The notes under the pieces are model-generated. The model saw nothing but the letters and a program-made list of their open reading frames with translations, was not told the origin of the DNA and searched no databases. This document shows positions 48,516 to 60,400 of a stretch of DNA of 64,000 nucleotides, piece by piece. Numbering within the stretch: position 1 is the first letter of the stretch; every line of letters starts with the position of its first letter. Origin of the DNA: Amylostereum areolatum (Eukaryota > Basidiomycota > Agaricomycetes > Russulales > Stereaceae); contig SAXG01000044.1 in assembly GCA_012932865.1 (NCBI GenBank), forward strand, positions 124,001 to 188,000. Reading direction: 5' to 3'. Made by a program: the position numbers and the translations under genes.

Positions 48516-49744
48516 GTTCGTGGGAACTGGAGATGGTGATGATGCCCCGGATTTTACAAGAGAAGAGTATATGCGAACGAGTGAAGGAGAGTGTGCGCGG
48601 GTGGGAGTTGAGCGAAGCGGTTCATAAAGAGACCCCTTGAGAGTCAGGGTCGTTTGACCATAAGCAGACCACGTACTATTTAGTACGTTGCTCAGACGAA
48701 TGCGGCGGCAAGTTGGCAACGAATCATCAGAACATGATGCTGGAGCAATGGAGCAATGGAAGTCTGAGCGACACATCGGCGCTTCCTGTCAGCAGTTCCT
48801 ACAGATACCCCGGCATAGAATGCCCCACCATAACACATCAAAAAATCCGGCGATTATTTCCCCGATGTAGTCGGTCCGCCACCAAAACCACCGTAACGCT
48901 ACATATGTCGAAAGTCAGTTAACTTGGCACAGAATCAAAGACAAAGGACCTGGACCCAGTGGGATGCGATAACAGTCGGTCGGTGCAGGTTGAATTTGGA
49001 AACGCGGGAGGTGGCGCCAAGTGGTGTACGTGCTATGTAGAGTGATCGTTTTTACACGAAGTTCGTGGCGCAGATTCCTGTCTGGCTTCTCGGGGAGAAC
49101 GTAAGTAGCAGTGACTTGGTCTATAGACGCACCTGCGGTAGACACGAACTTCCCACGTCGCGCAACGTACCATGCGGGTGACATCTATTAAACGGTTGCT
49201 CCTAGCCTGCACCTCCTCGCAAGTCCAAGCTCTTCCTCGCAACGAAACTGGATCACATTGCTGGTCTTCCCGTGCCCAGCTGCAAAGCCAGCGTTGATGT
49301 GACAGTGACCCCGAGCATTCATCGTTTGAACGATGATGAAACAGATCGAGCTTTTGTTACACGCTCATGATTGATTCGCTCCAACCCAGAGTTGGCAGTT
49401 GAAACTGCTCGCGTATGTATGTGCTCGGACCAAGAAATCTGAATCATTTGTGCTCAGAGAGACCTTTACTCAATCCCAAGCAAGTAAAACGCACCAGAAC
49501 TTTCTCCTAGTCTCAGTACAGGACTACCACGCATGCTTGTTTTCATGCAGTATCCAGTAGGAAACAACGTCCGACAATGATTCCGAGTCAGCATAGTAAC
49601 CTAACGGTGGTCCGCCTATGCCATCGTGATTTTTCTGGTCTTCCCCATTCAATTCTCTTCGCATGGTGAACCGCAAACATGCTGCCGGTGCGGGTAAAGG
49701 ACACCGAACACTAATTAAGAGAGGCGGCGTTTAAGGGGCACCCT
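48516..49744. other. Array spacer upstream of copy E
   Basis: Promoter region of E, with a degenerate TATA block near 48618-48630, followed by spacer shared with copies D and G. No gene seen. Confidence 0.5.
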
Positions 49745-50750
49745 ACTGTTAGAAGAAAATCGCCGGGGCGTTGAAAGGCGGATCCCTGGAGCTAGGCGGG
49801 ATGGATCGTGGGTCCTTCGCGTATGTGAAATACATTAACGACCCAATGCGACGAAGTATAATCTGCCAATGCCATGCCGTCAAGACCCAGCGTACTTCTT
49901 GAGACATACATTGACACACACCTGCTATTAAACGCTTCGCTTCGCTTTGCCTCGGCACCTGGGGGTGGCCGTACGCAGGACGCGTGATGATATGTTTTGC
50001 GCCCTTGAACTGGGGGTGGAGGAGCAGGTGGATGTGCGGTCACTGTGCGCCCAACGCCTGATGCATTTCCCTTGCCAGGGCTCGCCCACGTCGATGCCGT
50101 CGACGCACACGAACGGGGACTCATCCACGAACTCGTCCTTGGACCATCAGTCCGTCTACATCACGAGCCTTGGCCGCGTTGATCCCCACATACACCCTCT
50201 GCCAACAAATGGACGTGAGCGACGACGCCTTAGATCCGAGTTATGCGCACACGAAAAACGTACCTTACTGTACACGAGCCGTCTCCGCGTATCCTAGCCC
50301 TCTCACGATCTTCCCTCGCGGACATCCTCAGAAGCTATATGAAGTCGTTGTTTTTGACGACGAGGCTGAGTTGGAGACACGGCGAATATTCCAGTCTTCG
50401 TCGAGCCAGTTGTCCCCGTGTCTTAGCAGGCATTGGCTGAGCTGTCCTTCAAGTTTGCAGGCGCCTTCGCACATCGTAAGCATACCAAGGAAGCGACGAG
50501 ACGCGAGAAAGATGCTCACATCTGTGACGGAAAAGCGCACGTTCTGCAGGTAATCGAGGAGCTCTGCACGCCCGAGCGCGAACCTGCGAATCGGGTTAGG
50601 GAAAAAACGATCTTGTCAACATCTTGGGGATGTGTAGACGAGACGAGCCCAAACGATGTCTTCGAGTAAGACGGAAATAGATAGTAGATTATATGCATTT
50701 GCCCGCAAGAGATGGTGGTGGTCAAGCGGGATACGTTCAACGTCCTTGAA
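49745..50750 (-). pseudogene. GNAT acetyltransferase relic 2
   Basis: The - strand retains FRRIGSLMYFTYAKDP and a segment matching the 12.5-kb gene around LSLVVKNNDF, where this copy keeps the A that is missing there. TAG replaces the Trp codon after NNDFI, as in relic 1, and other frame breaks occur. Confidence 0.65.
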
Positions 50751-50796
50751 TAACGATATATCACGTGCTGTCGGACTACTTCAACTTTGAAGTTGC

Positions 50797-51135
50797 ACTT
50801 CCAGGAGACCGTTGGGACTGATACTGGGATATGAAACAAAATGCACTCCGGAATCTGGAGGACTCACAGGGAGGTTGGTGTAGGACAGGAGTAATCGCAT
50901 ACGCTGGTCCGAATCGTCATATCACTCTCGTCTCTACATTCACAGCAACTCGACTCCGATCCAAGCACCCGCCGGTACGAGCGCACAGCGGACGAGGATA
51001 TCTTTTTCAGATTTTGTCCCGGCTGAGTCTGCCTACGAGGAAGAACAAGAAAGAAATTTTTTTCCAAAACATGCTTCACATGGTCATCTACTAAGTACAT
51101 CGATACATGAGGTGGGAGGACTCATGCCCGTCCTT
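50797..51135. other. Spacer between GNAT relic 2 and copy F
   Basis: No gene. It is nearly identical over about 180 bp to the last bases of the window (63815-64000) and resembles the spacer before copy C. Confidence 0.6.
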
Positions 51136-54100
51136 TTACTCGTTGGCATAGCTTGGTGGAGGTTCCGCTCTCATCCTGAGTGCGTCCAAATCTCTCCTCA
51201 GCTCATCGACACGCGGATCCAGGATGATTTGTCCGTTGCTGGGCGCCGTCACGGGGGGGAAATCCTCTGGCTCCTGGGACACGGAAGGAAGGCTGTCCGC
51301 ATGCGTCAAGCGCGTCGCATACCGGCGTACTAGAAGATCCTTGGGTGATAGGACGCTCGGTGACCCGGTGGACGTGCTCTGCATGTAGGCGTCTTGCATC
51401 GTGAAAGGTTCGGCTTTGGGCATACTCTGGGCTGATGTGTCGCTGCTGGGGTAAGCGAGGCGGCGCTGGGTGCGTTTGTAACGGCGCCAAAGCCAAAGGG
51501 CTAATCCGACGAACACCAGGCTGCCTAGAACTCCCCCGACCGCGCCGCCCGCAATTGTAGCGGTGTGAGGGTGCGAGGATGTATTGGGGATGCTAGTCAC
51601 AGCGGGAGATGTGCCAGGCACAGCTGGAGATGTGGAGGTGTTGGGGCCGACGCCTCTGTTGGCGGCCGCTCAGTACGGAGACGAGCGATAAGAAATGAGA
51701 ATGCATACGAAAGAATGAGGGGGGCAAAGATGGCACCCTGGCGAGGGCTGCCATGTGAAGCGCAGTGTAAGAGCTCACGAAGTTTGAGGGAAGGGAGAAG
51801 CATACCTCGTATTCCCAGACTCAGAGGAAGCGTTAAGATTTGTAGAGCTCCATGTCAAGGGATAGAGCCAGGTGGAAACCGTCGTATTGATCGCTACACG
51901 GCCATAGACCCGCGAGATGACCAGATCTCGCGTTTTCGTGTCGTTAACAGCAGCGGCGATGAACATGTTCCAGGCTACGTGAAACCGTCAGCTTAGGATA
52001 CTTCTGCCTACGAGAGATGCGCAAAAATGCACCTGATTGGACTTGATCAGTGGCGGTACTGTCTATGGGTAGGCCGTATTGTGTGTAGGGTGAGCCTAAG
52101 GAGAGGAGGTCGTTGACTTTATGAGAGAGACCGCTTGTTACCTGGAATCATATGAGAATAGATAACGTATACAGAGGGACGTGGACACTTACGTCGGAGT
52201 CAACGACGCCAGTGCCTAGCCAAAGGTCCGCAAAGATGTTGTATCCATGAGAGAAGGTCGAGCTGTCGGCGCCATACGCGAGCAGCATGTGTCCGTCGTC
52301 CGCCAATGCATGAGACTTCCACTGAGTGTAAAGATCTAGCGATTTCTCCTGGGAAATAAATTCAGACAGGCCCAGTCTGAGATGAAGAAAACTGGTATAC
52401 TGAGTAGGTCGTGGCATCCGCGGTGTTCCCGGTCAAGTTCGCAATCATGGACATGGCTTTGATCGCGATGATGCCCTTAATCGCGAGATTCGTCTGATTC
52501 GCGATGATCAGTCCGTCGGCGGACATCCTTTCCGACCGATAAACATGAGTAATATAGCAGAATATAACCCTGAAGGACGTACTGTCCGTTGTTGAAAACG
52601 GTGGTCGCCGGGGTCAGGAGGTAGTCTGCCCATGACTTGAGAAGTTGGTACTACAATGATCCTCATCAGAAAAGATAGCAAGCTGCGGGAGATACCAACT
52701 TGCATATTGACCGACAAGAGAGGTATCCCCAGTGGCGCGAGCTTGGGCATATGACAGAATAATCATGTTGGCAGATTCTGTACAGTTGTAAGTACCGAGT
52801 GGGATAGATGTCTGCACCTGGTGGAAACTTACGCTCGGACCCTTGATTATGGTAAGAGTTATTGGCGGTCATGTTTGGCCAGCTCCTGCCTTTGTCAGAT
52901 CAGTTAAGACGACCCCAAGATGAACGTATGGAAGGAGCAATTTACCAATGTTGGCGGCAGCGTACGGAGTTGACTTTGTGTATGCCGGCGAGTTCTGAAA
53001 GCGAAGCAGAGGTTCGAGAAGCGGTGCACCCAACGACGGGTTCAAATACAAAAACATGGGAAAGGATGCGTAGAGGCCATCGGGTGGATTGGCTTGCCTA
53101 ACAGCTCTGGGTTGACTGGATAGCATTAGTGATCGGAAGAGCACGACGTACTCAGGTGTCCCATTGTCCACATCGCGCCAAAACATCATCACATCTGACT
53201 TGTTCCACAGACCATCAGAGCCTTTGCCGATGGTGAGCGACGTGAATCCCACGGCCTGCCGCGTCGCTAGCGCGATAAGGTCAGAGTACTCGGTCCCGGG
53301 GATCGTGGAGGTAGCAGCGTTCGTGAGATTCGCGTCGAACTGGATCGCGCGCTCGAGAGCGGCGGGGAAGTCGTTGAGAAAGTCGTCGATCTAGAGACAC
53401 AGTTAGTGGTGATCGAGAAATAAATCCCGGAGGACTTTACCAGGGTGTGATCATCGGAGTATTGAGTAACATAGTACAAACTTCGACGCTGAGGAGGATT
53501 TCCGGACAAATCTTGGTATTGGATAGCAGAGGTGTTGTCGGAGTCAAAAGTGTGGCCGAATGCCCACACGATAGGGGAGGACGTGCTCTCGACTGTCCCC
53601 AGATCATGTGCGAAAGTGAGCGAGATCCGTTGCCCTTCATACGTATGTGAGCTTAGAAACAATTCAGGTGATCACGACAACTCACTTGTGTCGATGTCGC
53701 GCGGAGCTCCGGGGTCTATGCTATTGTCGAGAAATCCTTGCGCTATAAACAGCGCGGGATTGGGCTCGGCAAGCCCTATACGATAAGTCACCCCTGTTCC
53801 CTGCAAGAGCGTCAGATCCGAGACGAATGACATTCGTGACGAAGTACCTGTCTAGTCGCGTAATAGGGCGTACCCCACGATGCCAGGCCATTAAATTCAT
53901 TAAACTCTTGAGGCGTCGAGAAACTGAATGAGTGTATCTGACTGCCATTCGTCGTCTGTGCCGTCGCCCAAGTGTGGTTCTGAGTATGATCCGAACTGAG
54001 CCATTCTGTTTTCGTATGGTCATTCAAGCATTCATGAAGGACTGAAGAAATCGACTCGGGTACTCGCCATCAGTGATTCCTGTGTATACCTGCATATGAT

Positions 54101-54685
54101 GCGGGGAGCCATCGGTGGATCGAGCTTCGAACGCAAGGTAAGCAAATGGGATGGACTGCTTCACAAAGTCCTCCGGCTGCCCGTGAAGAACGATCAGCTG
54201 CGGCAAGGAGGACATCGACGCGCTCGATACAAACCTCAATGGGAGATAAATACGTGATGTTCAATTCCAATGGTCCGGCTTCGATCGTGAAGGTCGTGCG
54301 CGTCGGTGTGACCGTAAAGAATTTGACCTTGGTGTCGTTAGCATCGGTCACCCAGCTCGTATCCCCTGACCACAAGTAAGTCGTTGCATTGTCTACTTTG
54401 ACCAGGCCCGTCCATCCCGATTTCTGACCAGGAAAAGGTCCGAGTCAGCGTCGCTACAAAGAAACTGAGGAGATAACATGCGGGAACATCGTTGGAGATG
54501 CAAGGCCATACTCGGGAGTGAAGAAGGCTACCAGCAGTAGGCATGTAGGCGCGATGATATGGGGAGCGAAAAAAGAGGGGGACACTGGAGGGAAAGAATG
54601 TCTGCTGGGCACGACCAAAAGGGAAGTGGACGCATATGATGAGGGAAAGGTATGCGAAACCGTGGACAGCGATGTTCATGTCCAT
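51136..54685 (-). CDS. GtaA-like membrane-anchored glutaminase family protein, copy F
   Basis: About 17 exons read in frame. Start MDMNIAVHGFAYLSLIICVH (a second ATG two codons in corresponds to the start used by its relatives), then AQQTFFPSSVPLFFRSPYHR. Landmarks: KSGWTGLVKVDNATTYLWSG, ELNITYLSPIE, GTEYSDLIALATRQAVGF, SDVMMFWRDVDNG, SEQSANMIILSYAQA, ANQTNLAIKGIIAI and GYNIFADLWLG. The C-terminus has the helix GGVLGSLVFVGLALWLW, RRYKRTQRRLAY and a tail ending EPPPSYANE. E and F are nearly identical from exon 7 to exon 15, which suggests recent duplication or gene conversion. GC donors are needed at introns 1 (54481) and 3 (54067). A conserved TATA block lies upstream. Confidence 0.8.
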
Positions 54686-54777
54686 GAACGCCGAGATAAG
54701 GACGGCTGGGAAGTATGTGAAGTATGTGTGCGAGCGAGCGAGCAGAGAGTGTGTCCGCGAGTGGGGGAAGGACCAAG

Positions 54778-54786
54778 CGGTTTATA
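54778..54786 (-). promoter_or_regulatory. TATA box of copy F
   Basis: TATAAACCG on -, about 93 bp upstream of the ATG at 54685, inside the block conserved before copies D to G. Confidence 0.55.
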
Positions 54787-54789
54787 AGG

Positions 54790-55355
54790 AGACCTTCTGA
54801 GTGGTTCCGCTGTTCGATCCATTGATACGTACGGACAACTGAGGAGATCGCTCAGGCGAATAGGGGGCTGGAGGGAATCTTCAACAGCTAACAAATGCCA
54901 CGTCCTGTGCTGCCGTCCATTGCCATATCATAGCATCGCTAAATCGAGAACGCCAATACGTTTCTTGCAGATTGCGATGGGGAATTGGGAAAGACATAGG
55001 CTTTCTGGGACAGTAACCCAGGCTACAAATATCGGTCAGTTGGCGTAGAATCAAGGACATGGAGGAGTAAACCCATACCCAGAGAAGGGATGGCTAGTGT
55101 GATGGTTGGGACGGAGTACTGATACATAGGCCGTTGAGACCGATGGTGCCAAGTGCCATGCATACGATGATATCGAAGCCAGGATGTTGGCCATGTAACT
55201 TACTATTATGTGCGCGTAACGTTTCGAAAGGGTGGAAGTGTATATGTTGCAAAAGACGGCTCTGGAGCGCGACGATGGTGGTGGTCGCCGGTAAAGCTCC
55301 AAGGCGCGTCGACTGTGCACGCGACGCGGCTCTTTCTTCCAATCCCATCTTCTAA
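54790..55355. other. Spacer between copy F and PROSC relic 3
   Basis: No gene. 55060-55300 matches 34570-34830 downstream of copy C. Confidence 0.5.
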
Positions 55356-55965
55356 ATGGCCTCCTTGTCCTCGTCTCCCGCCCCGACACGCTCCTATCCA
55401 GAGCGCACTACAGAACTCGAAGAGGCCCTCGCCGACATCCACTCACGCATCTGCAACGCAATCCCCGCTGAGATGGGCGGGGCGCCGGCGCTCATCGCGG
55501 TGTCCAAGTACAAACCCGCATCTGACGTCCTCGCATGCTACGACGCGGGCTAGCACGATTTCGGGAAGAACTACGTGTAGGAGCTCGTCGACAAGGCGGC
55601 GCAGGTGCGTGTCTCCCGCCATCTGTTGATGCTCACGAGGCTGACCTGTACTTAGCTCCCCGGCGACATACGATGGCACTTCATCGGCACCCTCTAATTG
55701 AACAATGCCAAACTCCTCGCCTGTAAGCTCCCTCGTACCACCCCTCTTCAATCTTCATCCTGATCTTTCTCTCCGTCGTATTCGACCCAACCATCCCAAA
55801 CCGTCCAAACCGTCGCCTCAGCCTAGGCAGCCTCTACGAGCCTCTACGCTCAACAAAACCTTCCCCGATGCCGACACAGCCCCGCGCCGCTCCACGTCCT
55901 CTTACAAGTCAACACCTCCGGCGAAGATGCGAACGGGCCACCTCCTCTCTTGAATCCACAGCAAC
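55356..55965 (+). pseudogene. PLP homeostasis protein (YggS/PROSC family) relic 3
   Basis: The best preserved of three. It starts MASLSSSPAPTRSYPERTTE, then ALIAVSKYKPASDVLACYDAG, where the Lys of VSK is the PLP-binding residue of the family. HDFGKNYV, ELVDKAAQ, LPGDIRWHFIGTL and, after introns, LLQVNTSGEDA follow. The frame has stops at DAG*, NYV*ELVD and GTL*LNNAK, and another in VASA*AAS. Where the ancestral residue can be inferred they look like CAG/CAA to TAG/TAA changes. Working members bind PLP and buffer cellular vitamin B6. No intact copy is present in the window. Confidence 0.8.
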
Positions 55966-55984
55966 TGTTCGAAAATCAGACGGA

Positions 55985-57240
55985 GTCAGAGAGGTCGACT
56001 TTGTCTCTTGCCGGGGATCGAGAATGGGCAGGCGGGCGGGTTTCATCGCTCTGAAATGACAACGACCACACCCTCGTCGAATACCATGTTCCTTCAGCCA
56101 TTGACCGCCGTCCAAAATATTTTGCGCCAGGTCTTTCAGTCGCCCACGCAAATTCAAGATGTCCTCTGCTGCCGTCTACAAGAACACTTTCTCCGTACGT
56201 CCATAGTTTCGCGTCGTACAGTATGGTGCGTTCTGTGTATTCAAATTCGCCACGCGTCGACTTGACCTCGATCATGCGCAGGCCACTATATTCCCCTTAT
56301 ACAAGGTCCCACACCTGCTCTTTGTTGGCTCGATCGACATCCACCATCCATGCATTCTCGTCGTGTGGGCTGATGTCGGCATCGTTAAACCGCACGAAAT
56401 TGATCCGTTTCCGTCGTTCCCATTTGGCGTATCAACTCACAGGGGCTGTGGTGGATTTCCTTGAGCTAGCTGAACACACAGCTCTGCTCGTGACGCGCAA
56501 GTTTAACCCGACTTCGCTGCTCTGCCCTGTCCCCCCCCTTTCTCCTGCCTTGTTTAACAGCATTCGGGACAACACCCCGAGCCCACCCTCTATATTCTCC
56601 TTTCACTCCGCGTCAAGTGCTTGATCGGCCCCGTTCCCGCCTGTCGATGAAGAGTACTCTCCTGCCTGCTCGTTTCCAGAACACATCTCCCTACCCTCCG
56701 GCTTCTCGAAGATGGCACCCAACTTCACTTTTCCCGAGGTTGGTGTCCAGCGTGTTCACGGTTTACCCCAAATCTTTCCTATCCGACTATACCGCTCAGA
56801 CCGTGGTCTACGATCCCAGGAAAGTGGACGGATCTTGCACTCGCGAGGCTGATTTCAAGGTATTCAAGCGCCTGGACAGTGGCAGCTTCGGGAAGATGTT
56901 CCTCGCGCGCGATCCACACGGGCGTGTCCGTGGCGATAAAGGCGATGAAGAGGTTCCTACTCCAAGAGGAAGGGGTGACGCGCAAAGATGTGCGAGGAGC
57001 AGGAGATCACGATGGGTCTTCGAGGACAGGGAGGCCAGCTTCAGCTGGCACGGCAAGGCCTACTTGGACATCGTCATGGTCAGTCCTCTGCTCCTTTTTG
57101 TGTCTGCGATGCCTTGTTGACTGTGGATCTGCAGGAGGTCTGCGTCGGGGCGCATCGTTTTTGACACGAAATCGGTCGCTGTTTACGCCGCTGAAATTGT
57201 ACGCGAAACGTTCATTTCACCTAGACTTTCGCTGACCGGA
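55985..57240 (+). pseudogene. Kinase relic 3
   Basis: Colinear with the kinase locus: upstream block, MSSAAVYKNTFS plus donor gtacgtcc (56157-56193), a TIFPLYKVPHLLFV segment, NTPSPPSIFSFHSASSA, then the kinase start ADFKVFKRLDSGSFGKMFLA. One base is missing after ALARD (about 56911), so IHTGVSVAIKAM lies in the next frame; more shifts follow. Exon 2 (EVCVG) is present and nothing beyond it. It converges on copy G. Confidence 0.8.
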
Positions 57241-57439
57241 TTTGCGCTTATTTTAGCATACCTTGTCCTGTCGTTGACTCGTCATCAGGACCCAGACTCA
57301 TCTCTAGTCTACTTGGCTACTGGTATTGCGAGTCAGGTCAAGGAGGTCAAGATTATATTCACAAAGCTTCATATCTCCTATATACGGGTATCCCAATCGA
57401 TACCGGACATCGGACGCAGAAGAATTCATACACGTCCTT

Positions 57440-60400
57440 TTACTCATCGACATAGCTCGGCGGAGGCTCTGCGCGCTCCGCCCTGAGCCTGAGCACGTCC
57501 ATTTCTCTCCTCAGCTCATCGACGCGCGGATCCAAAATGACATGTTCGCGGCTGGGCGCCATCACGGGTGGACGGACGTCTGGTACCTGTGCCGTGCTAA
57601 CCGCATGTGTCAAGCGTGTCGTATGCCGGAGTGCCAGGAGCCCCTTAGGTGATAGGACGGTTGGTGACCCAGTGGGCGTGCTCGGCGAGTTGGCGTCCTG
57701 CATAGTGAAAGGTTCAGGATCGGGGATACTCTGGACTGATGCGTTGCCGCTGGAGTACGCGAGGCGGGTGCGTTTGTAGCGGCGCCAAAACCAGAGAGCT
57801 AGCCCGACGAGCACCACACTGCCGAGAACACCGCCGACTACGCCGCCCGCGATAGCAGCGGTGTGAGGATGCGAGGATGCGTTAGATGTGCCTCCCCCAG
57901 CCGGAGTTGTGCCGTTCCCGGCCGGAGATGTGGGGGCACGGGGGCCAACGCCTCTGTTGGCGACGGCTCAGTACAGAGACGAGTGACGAGAAAAGAAAAG
58001 CGCGTACGAAAGAGCGAGGGGGGCAAATACGGCACCCTGGCGAGGACTGTCGTTGGAAGTGCAGGGTAAGAGCTCACGAAGTTCGAGGGGGAGAGGAAAG
58101 CATACCTCGTGTCCCCAAAGATAGTGGAAAAGGATGAAGAGCTCCATGTTAACGGATAGAGCTGATCGTCCGTCGTATTGAGTGAAATGCGGTCATGAAC
58201 CCGCGAAATGATCCGACTTCGCGTTGCCGAATTATTGACAGCAGCGGCGATGAACATGTTCCAGGCTATGTAAAGCCATCAGCTTACAATAGTTCTGCTT
58301 GGGAGGGATATCTGAAAAATGCACCTGATTGGACACGATCAGTCACAGTACTATCTGTGGGTAGGCCAGGTTGTATGACAGGTGAAGAGAGGAGTTTGTT
58401 CGCTTGATTAGAGAGGCCATTTGTTACCTGGCGTCACATGAGAAGGGACGATGTATAGAAAGGGACATAGACACTTACATCAGAATCGACAACGCCAGTG
58501 CCTAGCCAAAGGTCCGCGAAGACGTTGTAGCCGAGGGAATAATTCGAGCTGTCATCGTCGTCATACGCGAGCAGCATGTGACGGTCATCCGCCGCCAATG
58601 CATGGGCCTTCCACTGGGTAAAAAGGTCTCGAGATTTATCCTAAGACAAGGTATAAGACTCACACGGCCCGAAATGAAGCGAGCTGGCATACTGAGTAGG
58701 CTGTGGCGTCGGCGGTATTCCCAGTCAAAGACGCAATCATGGACATGGCTTTGATCGCAATGATGCCCTTGATCGCAAGGTTCGTCTGGTTCGCAATGTT
58801 CAGTCCGTCCGCGGATATCCTGCCAGTGTTCGAAACGTGAGCGGTTGAGAAGAGGAAGAGTCTGAACGATGTACTGTATATCGCTGAGGGTGGTGGTACT
58901 GGGCGTGAAAGGTGCCGTATTCACGAGGTAGTCAGCCCAGGACTTGAGGAGGAGGTACTGCAGTAATCCTCATCAAAGAATATACTTACTAGGCTGTCGG
59001 GGATACAAACTTACATATCGACCGACAAGAGAGGTATCACCAGCGGCGCGAGCTTGAGCATACGATAGTATGATCATGTTGGCGGACTCTGTACAGCGTC
59101 AATGGTGAGCGAGATACTTGAATGTGCACACAAGGTGCGGACTTGCGTTCAACCCCTTGGTGGTGGGAAGAGTTGCTCGCGGTCATGTTTGGCCAGCTGG
59201 TACCTTCGTTTGATCAGGTAAGATGACACTGGAATAAACGGACAAAAGGAGCCTTATACCGATGTTGGCGGCAGCGTACGGAATAGATTTCGTGTATGCC
59301 GGGGAGGCTTGAAAGCGAAGGAGGGGTTCGAGAAGCGGCGCACCGAATGCCGGGTTCAAGTACAAGTACATGGGGAAGGAAGAGTAGAGACCATCGGGCG
59401 TGTTGACTGGGCTAATAATTTTGATTTGAGTGATCTGAGTGGACTGCATTAGCAGAGGGAGAAACGTACTCGGGAGCCGCTATGCCCAAATCGCGCCAAA
59501 ACATCATCACATCTGACTTGTTCCATGAACCATCGGAGCCTTTGGCGATGGTAAGCGACGTGAATCCTAAGGCCTGCCGCGTCGCTAGCGCGATAAGGTC
59601 AGAGTACTCGGTTCCGGAGATAGTAGAGGCGGCGGCGTTGGTGAGATTCGCGTCTAACTTAATCGCGCGCTCGAGAGCGGCCGGGAAGTCGTTCAGAAAG
59701 TCATCAATCTGGAGATGCAGTCAGTGGTGACCAGGAATAAACTCCGGAGGACTTTACCAAGGTGTAATCATCGGAATATTGAGTAACGTAGTACAGACTT
59801 CGACGCTGAGGAGGATTCCCGGACAGATCTTGATATTGAATGGCAGAGGTGTTGTCGGAGTCAAACGTGTGGCCGAATGCCCACACGATAGGGGCTGAGG
59901 TGCTCTCGATCGTCCCTAGGTCATGTGCGAAAGTGAGCGAGGTGAAGTCTCTACACACGGATTGTTAGCATCAGAATTGATCCAGCCTGAGGTGGTCACG
60001 ACTACATACAAATTGCCTCCCTTGATTATACGAGGAGCACCTTGGTCCACACTATTGTCCAACGAACCTTGGGACAGAAAAAGCGATGGGCTGGGCTCGG
60101 CCATTCCTATGCGGTAGGTCACCCCGGCTCCCTATGACAATGAAGAGGGATCCCATTCGTCACGAAGCTCACGAAGCTCACCTGTCTGGTTGCATAGTAG
60201 GGTGTACCCCACGATGCCATACCATTATCTTCATTGAACTCCTGGGGTGACGAGTAACTAAATGAGTGTATTTGACTGCCATTCGTAGTTGACGTCGTTG
60301 CCCAAGTGTGGTTCTGAGTGTGGTCCGGACTGAGCCATTCTGTGTTGATGTGATTAATCAAGTATTCTCGTGAAAACGAGAGAGACTTGCCTCCGGTAAC

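Noticed and set aside
51136..54685. Reading the repeated GtaA blocks as assembly duplication of a single gene
   Set aside because: Copies differ in lesions, splice donors, tails, spacers and inserted elements, which a false duplication would not produce.
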